A program made the position numbers and the translations under genes. 64,000 bases of DNA, taken from the NCBI GenBank assembly GCA_963921825.1, contig OY997596.1, forward strand, positions 36,943,932-37,007,931, written 5' to 3'. Under the pieces are notes generated by a model. The model saw only the letters and a list, made by a program, of their open reading frames with translations. It made no database searches and had not been told where the DNA came from. Of the stretch, positions 21,801 through 31,200 are shown piece by piece. The stretch is from Erodium maritimum (Eukaryota; Streptophyta; Magnoliopsida; Geraniales; Geraniaceae). How positions within the stretch are numbered: position 1 is the first letter of the stretch; each line of letters begins with the position of its first letter.

Positions 21801-23258
21801 AACATAAATTCCCAATTAAAGCAGGAAAATATTCAGAAGAAAATAGAAAAAATTGACAGACAATTCAGGGAAGAAGTATGTAATGATCTTTCCACAGCCT
21901 TTTGGAATAGAAAAACTCATTCGGTTTCACTCCCATACATAGATAATTTCAATGAAAGTCAAATCCCGACTAAGGCTAGGCCAACTCAAATGAATCATGA
22001 ACAAATGGAGCTTTGTAAAAAAGAAATTATTTCTTTAGAAGAAAAAGGATTAATTAGGAAATCAAAATCTCCTTGGAGTTGCACGACATTCTATGTCAAT
22101 AAAGCTGCTGAAAAAGAACGAGGGGTTCCTAGACTTGTTATCAATTATAAACCTCTGAATAAGGTCTTAAAATGGGTAAGATACCCAATTCCTAATAAAA
22201 AAGATTTATTAGACAGGTTAAATGATGCCTTAATCTTCTCTAAATTTGACATGAAATCTGGCTATTGGCAGATCCAGATTAATGAATCAGACCGATATAA
22301 GACAGCCTTTACTGTCCCTTTTGGTCATTATGAATGGAACGTGGTTCCTTTTGGGCTAAAAAATGCCCGTTCCGACTTTCAAAATATTATGAATGAAATT
22401 TTCAATCCTTATTCTGAGTACATCATAGTCTACATCGATGATGTTTTAGTTTTTTCTAAATCCATAGAACAACATGAGAAGCATTTGAAAATCTTTAAAA
22501 ATGCTGTAAAACATAACGGGCTTGTTTTATCCGCCCCAAAAATGAAGCTTTTCCATACTGAAATTCGGTTTCTGGGTCATAATATCAGCCAGGGGACAAT
22601 AATCCCCATTGATAGGAGCATAGAATTTGCTTCAAAATTTCCTGATCGTATAACAGACACCAAGCAACTTCAGAGGTTTCTTGGTAGCTTAAATTATATT
22701 GCGGATTATTATGATAATCTTGCTCAGGATACGGCCATACTGTATTCAAGATTAAAAAAGAACCATGAGCCTTGGTCAGAGGCACATTCTAACGCTGTTA
22801 GAAAAATTAAAGATAAGGTCAAAAGCTTACCTTGCCTCTCTTTGGCTAACCCAAAGTTTTTCAAAATTGTAGAAACGGATGCTTCTAACATAGGTTATGG
22901 AGGGATTCTTAAGCAAATAATCCCTAACACTTCAAAAGAGGTTTTAGTTAGATATACTTCGGGTAAATGGAACCCGACTCAATCTAGATACTCGACTATT
23001 AAGAAAGAAATGCTTTCCATCATTAAATGTGTCACTAAATTTCAAAGTGATCTTCTCAACCAAAAATTCTTGCTACGAATTGATTGCAGCTCTGCCAAAT
23101 CAATAATTGAAAAAGATATTAAAAATCTTGTAGCAAAACAGATCTTTGCAGGATGGCAAGCCCAACTATCAGCCTTTGAATTTGATATCGAATATATTAA
23201 AGGAGAGAATAACTCTCAAGCCGATTATTTAACTCGTGAATTTTTGCAGGGATTATGA
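18882..23258 (+). CDS. Caulimovirid polyprotein: capsid, protease, RT, RNase H
   Basis: 1458 codons without a stop. Approximate residue positions: an unassigned N-terminal region (1-280), capsid-like core with a W-rich GQLRGWWDHYLT block (about 345), a basic Lys/Arg stretch (540-590), zinc knuckle CHKCGKIGHYANQC (about 601-614), an acidic Ser/Asp tract, a heptad coiled-coil-like segment (about 760-805), aspartic protease VDSGADYNC (about 840), RT with FSKFDMKSGYWQ and catalytic YIDDVLVFS (about 1184), and RNase H ETDASNIGYGG (about 1331) to the end. All key catalytic residues appear present. There is no integrase. It overlaps ORF3 by ATGA. Confidence 0.92.
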   Translation: MINISPGTRKLLNKEFYHPRHTSFRDWYFKKFSNDELMNYKNKYYSHIENTGEIKTFVKWFIKQFLDQTENEVLVLQRSWKTKALGESISSPFPPEQDIVLGNNIEASAYLSLQKTDYTQVTIKEINTLIRSQNYTNTFLNCLGKQILSIEENLFSLSQMIKDQLDQHQLMIEKIIKGKEIRLEVPKKEDLPLIQPPTPIQGFEMETNTDFVQILEQKLEAMKIGVLSYQETNGDSENESESSSQDQDINKISEIFVEQCAINNIYSPRPVEKHYYKRPSPQDLLFEESDPFQNSYSGKAIYEWNIDGQTDKQIFDTIHRIIMYWTVCKQHGNSDSTIASFITTGFVGQLRGWWDHYLTDTQRKEIISHKKIVKMEIGPSNDERVTTGEEDAVYTLCLSILHHFAGSTAPIAEKIQTLLQNLRCPSLTHFRWYKDTFLSRVFQLNNPDSSHWKAKFIDGLPHLFAERVRQSLRTQNDGINIDYQNLTYGQLTTSCINEGLTLCNDLKLKNQLKRQRVTEKHQIGEFCEQFAFDQGKKIKTPNRKEKGVKPYRKRPKWADKPIYHKNNYKRKNYYRKKSYNKEKPFLPNPGKRKAKKLDIKCHKCGKIGHYANQCWTKKAINEIEDDQLKSHLKKILLYPSDDDDSSSEDDLDVINDSSSSENSDDGDRNSCQCNAINYWKSIVEMNGLNVLTADQDKIVTMLDDIGDPNLKKNILETLIKQNNMSNQSPTREEPYQLSEVLQRFRQARVKETPTSLSDLKREVNQLKSEIIQIKQNNTELSQRISILEDNHFNDNIINNDSNTTPYYLNLISQVTSQKWLVQVSLVIKNEFILDNEIVLVDSGADYNCIQEGIIPTKYFEKTTQSLTQAGGKELKVRYKLSDAHICNQGTCLPAAFILVKNLTHRIILGNPFLHDIMPILRVDKTGFSTNIGGKEVKFHFIYDPQTRMLNEVKDILLGKEKQICFLKEEIQIMNINSQLKQENIQKKIEKIDRQFREEVCNDLSTAFWNRKTHSVSLPYIDNFNESQIPTKARPTQMNHEQMELCKKEIISLEEKGLIRKSKSPWSCTTFYVNKAAEKERGVPRLVINYKPLNKVLKWVRYPIPNKKDLLDRLNDALIFSKFDMKSGYWQIQINESDRYKTAFTVPFGHYEWNVVPFGLKNARSDFQNIMNEIFNPYSEYIIVYIDDVLVFSKSIEQHEKHLKIFKNAVKHNGLVLSAPKMKLFHTEIRFLGHNISQGTIIPIDRSIEFASKFPDRITDTKQLQRFLGSLNYIADYYDNLAQDTAILYSRLKKNHEPWSEAHSNAVRKIKDKVKSLPCLSLANPKFFKIVETDASNIGYGGILKQIIPNTSKEVLVRYTSGKWNPTQSRYSTIKKEMLSIIKCVTKFQSDLLNQKFLLRIDCSSAKSIIEKDIKNLVAKQIFAGWQAQLSAFEFDIEYIKGENNSQADYLTREFLQGL

Positions 23259-23764
23259 TGACCCCTTATAGGGGAGGCCGCAATAATAGCCGCAATAATA
23301 GCCGCGGTCGCGGATCAGGAAGAGGCAATGGAAAGGCCAGACCTAATCTTGAGGTCCTTCTGACTATTACCGGATCAATAACGGTCACCCATCACTATCA
23401 GAATAATAATCCTGATAGTTTCATTAACTTCAGCAAATGCCATTTAAATAAAATCCTCCTTCCCAGAGAATGGGGGTTGAACCCCAATGGGGAAAAGGCC
23501 ATTAGAGTGGCTGAAGGGAAATACATTTACTTTAACTATTGGGATTATGTAGAAGCTTTCTCCAAGGCATTCTACTACCAAAATCCTAAGAACAAACATT
23601 CTTGGTTCTTTTCTGTTAATCCAGAAATTCTGGAAAAACCAATCCCAAACTGGTTCTTCGAATGGTGGTCAAAATTTGGACCATCCTTGGAAATGCTCCC
23701 TCAGGAGATCAATGACCTATATAAGACCTGGTATGATTATAGCCCCCTAACCGGAAACTTGTGA
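23255..23764 (+). CDS. Caulimovirid ORF3, RG-rich N-terminus, unknown function
   Basis: 169 codons. The ATG overlaps the polyprotein stop (ATGA), a typical termination-reinitiation arrangement. Residues 5-28 are rich in Arg-Gly, Asn and Ser (RGRGSGRGNGKARPN), a likely RNA- or DNA-binding tail. The rest is aromatic-rich (W, Y, F) and compact. Its position after RNase H is where caulimovirids carry a transactivator/inclusion-body protein or an ORF of unknown function. I see no motif proving either. It ends with a TGA immediately followed in the same frame by ATG and a further 179 open codons, so it may be the N-terminal half of one longer protein. Confidence 0.75.
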   Translation: MMTPYRGGRNNSRNNSRGRGSGRGNGKARPNLEVLLTITGSITVTHHYQNNNPDSFINFSKCHLNKILLPREWGLNPNGEKAIRVAEGKYIYFNYWDYVEAFSKAFYYQNPKNKHSWFFSVNPEILEKPIPNWFFEWWSKFGPSLEMLPQEINDLYKTWYDYSPLTGNL

Positions 23765-24304
23765 ATGTTTGGGCAATGCCCATTTCTATTCATTACTAAA
23801 TTCCAGATTCCATGGATTTGGCGATGGTCTTTTTCAATCACGGAAGACAAGCTCCAAATTCCAAGTCTGAGAAGAAATTTCTTCTTCAAATGGTGGGGCA
23901 GAATGCCCAGGGAAGATATTGAAGTCCTTAAAGAAAAAATCAAGAAAGTCATTAATAATGACAATGCTACTATGCATCAGCAATCAGCCCATCAACACAT
24001 GGAGTTGGCTAAGCTAAGAGAATATCTACAACGGAAATATCCGACAGAATCTGAAGGACAAATAACAGTCAGGGCCTTAGATTTCATGAAACAACAGTTC
24101 ATGGCAGTCTTCCCAGAACAGCCAACAAATACAACCGGAGACGCAATGGAGACGTCATCCCAAGGTTCAATGAATCCAAATTCTTTTCAGATTCTTGCAG
24201 GGGAATCCCAAGAAGTAGAACCTGAGCCGACTCTTGGAGATTACTGGGACTCACTCATAGAAGCAGTCAGCCAGCAAACTCAAGGCCCCAGAGGGGGAAC
24301 CTAA
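23765..24304 (+). CDS. Caulimovirid ORF4, in frame with ORF3 after a UGA
   Basis: 179 codons, starting directly after the ORF3 stop and in the same frame. The N-terminal part is aromatic and basic (IPWIWRWSFSI and FFFKWWGR), continuing the style of ORF3. Residues about 50-110 are helical and charged, and the C-terminal 60 residues are acidic and polar. Either the TGA at 23762-23764 is a mutation splitting one 349-codon ORF, or it is a genuine readthrough or stop-start junction. The bases after the stop (ATG) do not form a known strong plant readthrough context. No homologue is recognised. Confidence 0.65.
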   Translation: MFGQCPFLFITKFQIPWIWRWSFSITEDKLQIPSLRRNFFFKWWGRMPREDIEVLKEKIKKVINNDNATMHQQSAHQHMELAKLREYLQRKYPTESEGQITVRALDFMKQQFMAVFPEQPTNTTGDAMETSSQGSMNPNSFQILAGESQEVEPEPTLGDYWDSLIEAVSQQTQGPRGGT

Positions 24305-24616
24305 TTATTTTAGCTAATAGCTAGACAGGTTCTAAATGGGGAGGTAAACATCAAGTCTTGTCCATCCTTGCAATAATGCTGAAGACCAAGACAAAAATGG
24401 AGGAGATAGGAATCTACGTCTCATCCTTGCAATAATATTGAAGACATGGATAAAGTGGAGGTGATAGGAATCCACTATCTTGTTAAAGTGCTTTAGTGTG
24501 CCAATAATATTGACAATGTAAGGTGGAGGGACTCCACCACTTTTATTTGTTTGTGTAGTGGTAAAAATTTAGTGCTTGTCATGATTAGAAATTTTCCTTT
24601 AAGAAGGAGTTAGTTC
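24305..24616 (+). promoter_or_regulatory. Viral 3' intergenic region with direct repeats
   Basis: Non-coding. Two copies of a unit of about 59 bp start at about 24362 and 24421 (CATCCTTGCAATAAT, then TGAAGAC, then a GATAGGAATC block), with a third degenerate copy at about 24500. Two small hairpins GTGGAG…TCCAC lie at about 24455-24475 and 24523-24540. Caulimovirids carry their single strong promoter here, often with repeated activator elements. That assignment is inference from position. Confidence 0.45.
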
Positions 24617-24684
24617 TCAACTAATTTAAAACGTTAATTCTTTTATATATATATATAAAAGAATTAACGTTTTAAATTAGTTGA
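24617..24684. repeat. 68-bp perfect palindrome
   Basis: Bases 24617-24650 are the exact reverse complement of 24651-24684, with no spacer and no mismatch. The centre is an alternating TATATATATATA tract, and the arms contain AACGTT. Transcribed, it would form a 34-bp hairpin. As DNA it could extrude as a cruciform. Confidence 0.97.
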
Positions 24685-24799
24685 CTGTTGCATAATATTT
24701 TGAATTTGCTCAAGTATTTTATATCAGTTCGAAATTATTGAATTTCAAAAAAGTATTCACAGTCTCTCAAAAAAAAAGTATTCACAGTGACTTATTTTA

Positions 24800-25140
24800 T
24801 TAATATTCTCTCCGGGAAATTAGAAACTAGAGTAATGAGAGGAAGCAAGAAGTCTCCTCTTATAACACTCATGATGATCATCACCAGATATGATAAGATA
24901 TGGGAGATCGATATTTCTACCCATAATATATTCAACCCCTGAAAATAGGTCAACAAAATGCACACAAGTTGACTACATTTATGAGGGTAGGAAATTGAAA
25001 CAGAATAATGCCCATATCCATGACGAGCATGGGGTGCTTGTTGCAATGTCACGTGAAAGACTTTGTAAATATAAATCCTTATATATATGCCTTGCCATCC
25101 CTTTCCTTTTCTTGCACCATCAACCTCTCTACACACACCA
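24800..25140 (+). promoter_or_regulatory. Promoter region of the GDSL gene
   Basis: A TATA box candidate TATAAAT lies at 25070-25076, with a second TA-rich tract (TTATATATAT) at 25079-25088, about 55-70 bp before the ATG. A perfect G-box CACGTG lies at 25050-25055. W-box cores TTGAC lie at 24969-24973 (plus) and 24948-24953 (minus, TTGACC), and a GATAAG I-box core at 24893. These are sequence matches only. They would fit light-, ABA- or stress-responsive control. Confidence 0.5.
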
Positions 25141-27147
25141 ATGGCTGCAAAAACCACCCTCTTTTTATGCCTCCTTTCCCTCCTCTCTTGTCTCGAAGGA
25201 CGACCCAACACCAGCCGTGAAACTACTATCAACGGCATGTTTGTTTTCGGGAGCTCTCTCGTCGACAATGGCAATAACAATTTCCTCCCAAATTCTCGAG
25301 CCAAAGCCAACTTCTTGCCCTATGGACAAGACTTCCCTCTCGGCCCTTCCGGCCGATTCACCAACGGCAGGAATGTCATCGACGTCGTAGGCCAACTTCT
25401 CCAGCTCCCTTCCTTCATTCCACCGTTTTTGGACCCTTCCACCAAAGGGAACAATATTGTTCATGGTGTCAATTTCGCCTCTGGCGCATCCGGTATTCTT
25501 GATGACACCGGTTTAGTTGCTGTGAGTTTTTTGCTATGGACGAATTGAACACTTAATAAACATATTAGTAATTTCATAGTTTTTTTAACATATATTTAAA
25601 GACGGGTATTTATTATATATGATTAAGATGTGTATAGATATATTACAGGTAGAGGTGATGAATCTGAAGGAGCAGATAAAGAAGTTTGAGGAAGTGACAT
25701 TGGCAGATCTAGAGAGGCAACTGGGATGCAAAAGGGAGGAGGCACTGGCCAACTACTTAATGGTATTGGGAACTGGTGGCAATGATTACTCTTTCAACTA
25801 CTTCCTCACAAGAACACTTCACCCCAATCTCACCCCTCAAGATTTCACTTCCACCCTCATTTCCGCTTTTTCCGCCCAAATCAAGGTACACTCCCGTGTT
25901 GTTGTTGTTTTTTTTTTGTCAAAATCTATCCTTAGCTGTTCGTCGTCATAAATGACAAACTATCATAAAATATTTGTTATTATTGAAGACATACTGATTA
26001 TAATTCATAAAACATATATATTACAAGTTTTGATATTCAAAGTTTATCCTAAAATAAATAAATTTTGATATTTCAAAAGAAGCAAAAATGTGTCCTCTAT
26101 TTTTGGAAAAGTGTCTTAAAATTTCTCAAATTTGCATGTGACTATACGTCCAATGTGACTTTTGGATGGAGCTAGTTCTTAAAGGGTTGTAGTGTTACCC
26201 AACAACATTTGAAAATATGTCTCATTTGTTAGGTATGCACACATAAATATGCCTTATCATGTATGAGCATCATTTATCAGCTCTTATTAAGGTTGATTCT
26301 ACTTATCCAAACAAATTGTATAAACTTTTCCGATAAAAGCACCTATTAATCTCTTAAGATTTTGGGTTGGTAACGCTTTTAACTATCTAATTTTTGAAAA
26401 TTAATTTGTTGGTGCAGAAATTATATGATTTGGGAGGTCGCAAGTTTGTAATTATGTCAGTAAACCCATTAGGGTGCTATCCAGTGGTTTTGGCCAGGCA
26501 ACCAGCCGATAGTGTTGGCTGCAACGAAGCTCAAAACCAAGCTGCCGAGCTCTTCAACACCAACATGAGAGCACTTGTTGACAAGCTAAAACAAGACATG
26601 CCAGGTTCCAATCTTGTTTTTGTCAACTCTTACAACATCCTCAAACAGATCATCGACAATCCTCTCTCCGCAGGTAACATCAAATCCTTTTTTTATCAGC
26701 AAAGCAAAAATTAAATTGAACCTCTTTTGAGGTGAAGGATGAGTTACAAATAGTGCTTGTTACAGACCCAAGAAAACCCAAGGAAAATCCGATGAAGGTT
26801 GCATCAACAAAATAAAAAAGAACACTTCCAAATTAACAAGATCCCAATGATAACATCGAATCCTTGTTTATGCAAAACGACATATCGGTTTGACCTCTAT
26901 GTTTACTGCAGGATTTGAAGACGCAATAAAACCTTGTTGTGAAGTGGCAACATTGGTGGAGGGAGGGAATGGAAGCTTGTGCAGAAAAGGGGGACAAACA
27001 TGTGCCAACAGGACTAGCCATGTCTTCTTCGACGGCTTGCATCCAACCGATGCTGTTAACGTTGTTATTGCCACAAGGGCTTTTTCTTCTCAGGACTATG
27101 AAACCGATGTGTATCCTATGAATATCAACCAACTTGTCCAACTCTAA
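25141..27147 (+). CDS. GDSL esterase/lipase (SGNH hydrolase), four exons
   Basis: Exons 25141-25521, 25649-25885, 26418-26673 and 26912-27147, all introns GT-AG, give 369 residues, the usual family length. Residues 1-20 form a signal peptide (MAAKTTLFLCLLSLLSCLEG), so the enzyme is probably secreted or apoplastic. Block I reads FVFGSSLVDNG: the nucleophile Ser39 is kept but the usual Asp before it is Ser38. GRFTNG follows, the oxyanion block GTGGND is at 168-173, and the catalytic pair is D332 and H335 in FDGLHP. Family members hydrolyse acyl esters (cutin, wax, lipid or phenolic esters). The exact substrate cannot be read. No internal stop is seen, and it is the only clearly intact host gene here. 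Confidence 0.9.
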
Positions 27148-27642
27148 CAACAATAACTATTTCACTTGAGATACTTAGTTGTCCACAAATCAAGAAACAG
27201 AAAAATAAACAAAATCACTATCGTAGTACTGTTCTACAATGAATGTTGGCCTCCATATCTTTTATTTTTCCAATGTTAAAATTATCGTTCTAAGCACGTT
27301 AACAAATTTCATGTGTCTTGTGTTGAACTAAAGTTGCAAAAACGGCCAAGTTATCGTATTGTTTCTATCAATTTGAGTTTAACTTTTGGATCGCAAAAGC
27401 GCGTCGTTAAACTATGTAAATACATTTATGTGTTTCTTGATATAAGATCATTTCAGTGGCACACGCTGTGCTCTAAACGGACGAATTGTGGATATGAAAT
27501 CAAGTCTAAAACTCAGCTCGTAAACTTGTACACGAGACAAAGATTAATCTAATGACGCTTAAATTATTTGGCTTTGCATGATTTTTTATGCGAACTTTAA
27601 TCTATTTAGAAAGGGTAGTCTTCTCAGAGTATATGCAATGCA
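27148..27642. other. 3' flank of the GDSL gene
   Basis: A polyadenylation signal AATAAA lies at 27204-27209, 57 bp after the stop. Beyond it no coding or repeat feature is recognised before the copia LTR edge at 27643. An 80-codon open frame (27313-27552) has no domain features. Confidence 0.6.
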
Positions 27643-28911
27643 TGAAGGATTGACTATACATCATAGCACCAGAAAGAACAGTTTGCATTTAAATCTATGT
27701 TAAAAAGATAATATTACTTACCTGATATGTTGAGCAAATAGATTTTAGCTTCCAAAATACGAAATCTTTAGTGTATCTATATCGGGTGACGTTCTAATGC
27801 TTTCAACCACTTGAGGTGACTATGAAGATGAAGAATGATTCTTCACTTTGTTTTGAGGGAGAAGAGAAAAGGAGGCTATAAAGAATAATATGAATCATCA
27901 ACCTCTTAACCATAATCTCTATATTTATATGTTGGTAACTATTGAGTCCAATACTTAATTGGGCTTTAAACTTGATTGGGCATAGGGCATAACAGAACAT
28001 CTCCTACTTGACCTAGATTCAATCAGTCAATAATTCCAATATTTATTATATTTATATGTTAGTAGAAAGTATAACAAATATGTTATCTAGATTATTTCAA
28101 CAAATTATCTCATAATAATTTAAATGACCTTAACCATCAAATGTCACTCGTAGGTGTGTGATGAATGACCACATAGGTTTAACGCTAAAAAAGTAGTAAT
28201 TAATCTTATTAACTACTAATCGAGGTTGGCGTCTAATAACACTCCTCGACGGATGGATAACGTGAATATCAATATCCAATAAATTAAGACGAACCTGCTT
28301 AAAGATAATAAACTGTTTTCCTTCCATCGTTCCAACTCTAGATTATCCTAGGGTATGGTTTGATTATCAAACCCTAATAAAAAAACCATTATGTTTCATG
28401 TTGATCGTTACTAGTTGTTGAATGACTTTAAGAAACTCATTTCTTAAATCATTCTTCTGTCTTGGCCAAGGATATTTTCAACCATAAGATTCATAACAAC
28501 ATAGAGTTCAAACTCATTACCTTTAGTTGATGGATTCCATCTTGACTCACCGTTGATTATACAAGTACTCAATTATACCCAATGACCATTCAACTAGCAT
28601 TTTTACACACCAGGTGTCCAATATCAAAGTAAAACAAGTATTCTATTAATCACTATGGTGATCTCAGGTCGAAGGATAAAACAATATACATATGTTCCTT
28701 AAGAGAATTTCCACATTGACAGTATAGGTAACATCAATCATTTGGAAATCTCACTTTTCGTCCGTTCAATTATCATACCCACTATATGCATCATATGTTT
28801 TATAACTTAATGAATGAGATCCATTAATACTCATCCAATGAATACCGTTATAGATATATTGGTCTATTTGGATCACCTTAGCCCTAGTAGGGTGATACTA
28901 TTACCAAGAAC
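27643..28911 (-). mobile_element. copia 3' LTR, outer part
   Basis: AT-rich LTR sequence. Its first 370 bp match 44139-44505, including 'gggtgacgttctgatgctttcaaccacttgag'. It contains a long non-coding stretch with no plausible ORF. It stops at 28911, exactly where the gypsy LTR edge TGTCACGCCCC begins. LTR-like sequence resumes at 40823. Confidence 0.7.
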
Positions 28912-31025
28912 TGTCACGCCCCAAATCCGGTTTCGACCGGACTCGAGACGTGAACTAGAAATAATAAATGAATAATATTTAAAGTGAAATTTAACGAAGC
29001 CAACTTGTAAATATTTAAGTTCCAAAATGATACTTTCGATAAATAAGACATAAATCGACCGTTCAAACGAATAAATTTAATGATGTTTAGTAATGAAAAG
29101 AAGTACGTCTTCTACAACAATACACCCAGACTCTCCAGAAGCTCTCGAGCCTCGAGTCCACTAAACCTCGAGCAAGCCTGTACAAACAATGGATAAACAA
29201 CAGGGGATGAGCTTACGCTCAGTAGGGAAAATCATAAACAGTTAACCTCCAATTTAGTAATAAAACTTCCTTAGCACGACGACACATTTGCAATTAATAC
29301 ATTGAATCAATAAGATGTTTTCAACGGGTAAAGGTAAGAACAATATCACATTCTTAAAGGTAACGGTAACTTATGAGAGAATAAGTGAAAAGCGTTGTAA
29401 ATAGTTGAAAACTACTAAAATGGGAACAAGTAAACATCACATCAACAACTCAAATCCTCAATACTCCGATCCACGAATAGGTTCTTATGTCATGTCGGAT
29501 CCCATAATCCGATCCACAAGAGTACTCGTGTCATGTCAGATTTTCCCTCGGTCCAGAGGAGGCACATATCATCGGGGCTCCCGGAAATATCCCTGAGGGA
29601 CACATATCGTCGGGATTCTCGGGAATGCCCCCAAAGGACCATATGTCATTGGGAACCAAGGTAATGCTCCCGCGGGACGCATATACTCGGGTAAATCAAC
29701 AAGTAACCATTCCCCGCAGGGTAAACCATCCAATTGTCCCGCAGGGTCAACCATCCAATGCCCCGCGGGGTCCAATAACCAATGCCCCGCAGAGTAAACC
29801 ATCCATCGGCTATGATACTACCCCACACCGGAATCCTCTATGGTGTGGGTACCATACCGGATCACCAATAATCATTCCCCGCAGGGTAAACCATTCCTAG
29901 GCTATGATACTACCCCACACCGGAATCCTCTACAGTGTGGGTACCATACCAAACCTCAATCATCTCAAAACGCACACAAGAGACTAACATGCCAATACCT
30001 CATACCACCAAAGCTTAGCAAATCACAATTCCATCACAACACACCAAAGAGATCCATATACCCTTACACTTACCGTTACACTTACCAATCGCGATCCATC
30101 GGTCTACCACTCACTCGATCGTACCATTTGTCACAATCAAATACACTCAATCATTCATTCAATCATTCAAGCATACGATTTATCTAGTTTCATTAGACTC
30201 TTAATTTATCCTGAAAACTAAGCAAGCAACGCATGTGAGGCAACTACAACCAATCCTATGGCTCGTCTCGGCCTTTCTACCAGCACGACAATTTCCCAAG
30301 TATTGAAAGCGAGTTAAACTAGTTATTCACATCCTACGCATGCATACGGGACACGTCCGGTTATTTGTAATGGAAAGACGATTATTCTAGTTATTCGCAT
30401 CCTATATGAAATCTTATGACCTTTCCGATTTTATTAACCTAATAGGCATACTAAGTATTAAATTAGACGAGGAGTTTAGTACTTTCCCTACCTCGAGGTC
30501 TTCCTCTAACAATACTCCTAGCTGCTGACGACCGGGCCAACTCCGTCTTCTCGGGCGAAGTCCAATTTCTCGGGCGGAGTCCAGTCTAGGTTTTTAACAG
30601 TTCAAACTTACGATCAGATCAGGTAAGGCCCAAAGTAAATTCAATATGTTGCCTTTTAAACTTGAGCGGGATAAAAGCGGGCTTAAACGACGAATCGGGC
30701 TCGAGTACCCGAGCCCTGACCCCATAACCCGGTGCACGTTTCCTGAGGAACGGGTTTCGAGGCACGGTTCCCGAGGTACGGACTCCGTGGAACGAATCCC
30801 AATGCACGGGGTTCGAGCCACAGTTTTCGAGGTACCCAACGTAGCATTTCCGCTAGTTCCGTTCCAAGTCCGAATTAACAGTCTATTTTGTTCGATTCAC
30901 GATTCACATTTCTCGTTCAACAGTCCAAATTATCGTCTTAAATCAAAAACTGGTTTTAATCCTTTTTGCCTTAAATTAAAACTCCTTTAATTTCTGTTCT
31001 TTAATTTTGTTTTCGTTACTTTCTG
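28912..31025 (-). mobile_element. gypsy 3' LTR, first segment before nested insertion
   Basis: Reverse complement of the same LTR class: edge TGTCACGCCCC, the 'tgagcttacgctca' palindrome at 29207, the 'cctagctgctgac' block at 30517 and the converse of the 32210-32400 block at 30650-30840. A segment with 'ccccacaccggaatcctcta' and its hairpin partner is duplicated at 29821-29865 and 29911-29955. 'cccgcagggtaaaccat' units recur at 29696-29900. The segment ends in TTCTG, the target duplicated by the next element. It continues at 33977-34516 and 37852 onward. Confidence 0.75.
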
Positions 31026-31190
31026 TGTAAAGACCGAGAAAAACGTAACGTTTAAATTATTAAATAATAACGTCGAGGTTAGGAACGAGTTGTTTTGTGT
31101 AAAAAAAAAGAAAAAAAAAAAGAAGGAAGTGAGCTGACTGGGCCGGTCAGGTCCAGGCCCAAATCAGCCAAAACCAAGCCCAAAGCCCAA

Positions 31191-31200
31191 CTATATAAAC
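31191..31200 (+). promoter_or_regulatory. LTR A TATA box
   Basis: CTATATAAAC precedes a leader that begins with 'ccattttagggtttcttctc'. It is the most probable transcription start region of the solo LTR. Confidence 0.6.

Larger units (their letters stand above)
17521..24684 (+). mobile_element. Endogenous caulimovirid (plant pararetrovirus) insertion
   Basis: Four consecutive plus-strand ORFs encode, in order, a 30K-type movement protein, a capsid-protease-RT-RNase H polyprotein, and two unassigned proteins. There is no integrase and no LTR, the hallmarks of Caulimoviridae as opposed to retrotransposons. ORF borders overlap or abut (8-nt overlap, ATGA overlap, TGA-ATG), as in exogenous caulimovirids that translate polycistronic RNA. 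All long frames are open, which suggests recent endogenisation or a copy close to an active ancestor. Genus is not assigned: a separate movement-protein ORF argues against the single-polyprotein petu- and florendovirus layout. The outer limits are estimates. Confidence 0.9.

Noticed and set aside
23762-23764. Claim that the UGA is a proven readthrough codon
   Set aside because: The following bases do not match a known strong readthrough context and no sibling copy could be compared. Reported only as a question.
17837-24304. Interpretation as a gypsy retrotransposon
   Set aside because: No LTRs, primer site or integrase; a movement protein is present; RT is followed by RNase H and then short ORFs, which fits Caulimoviridae.
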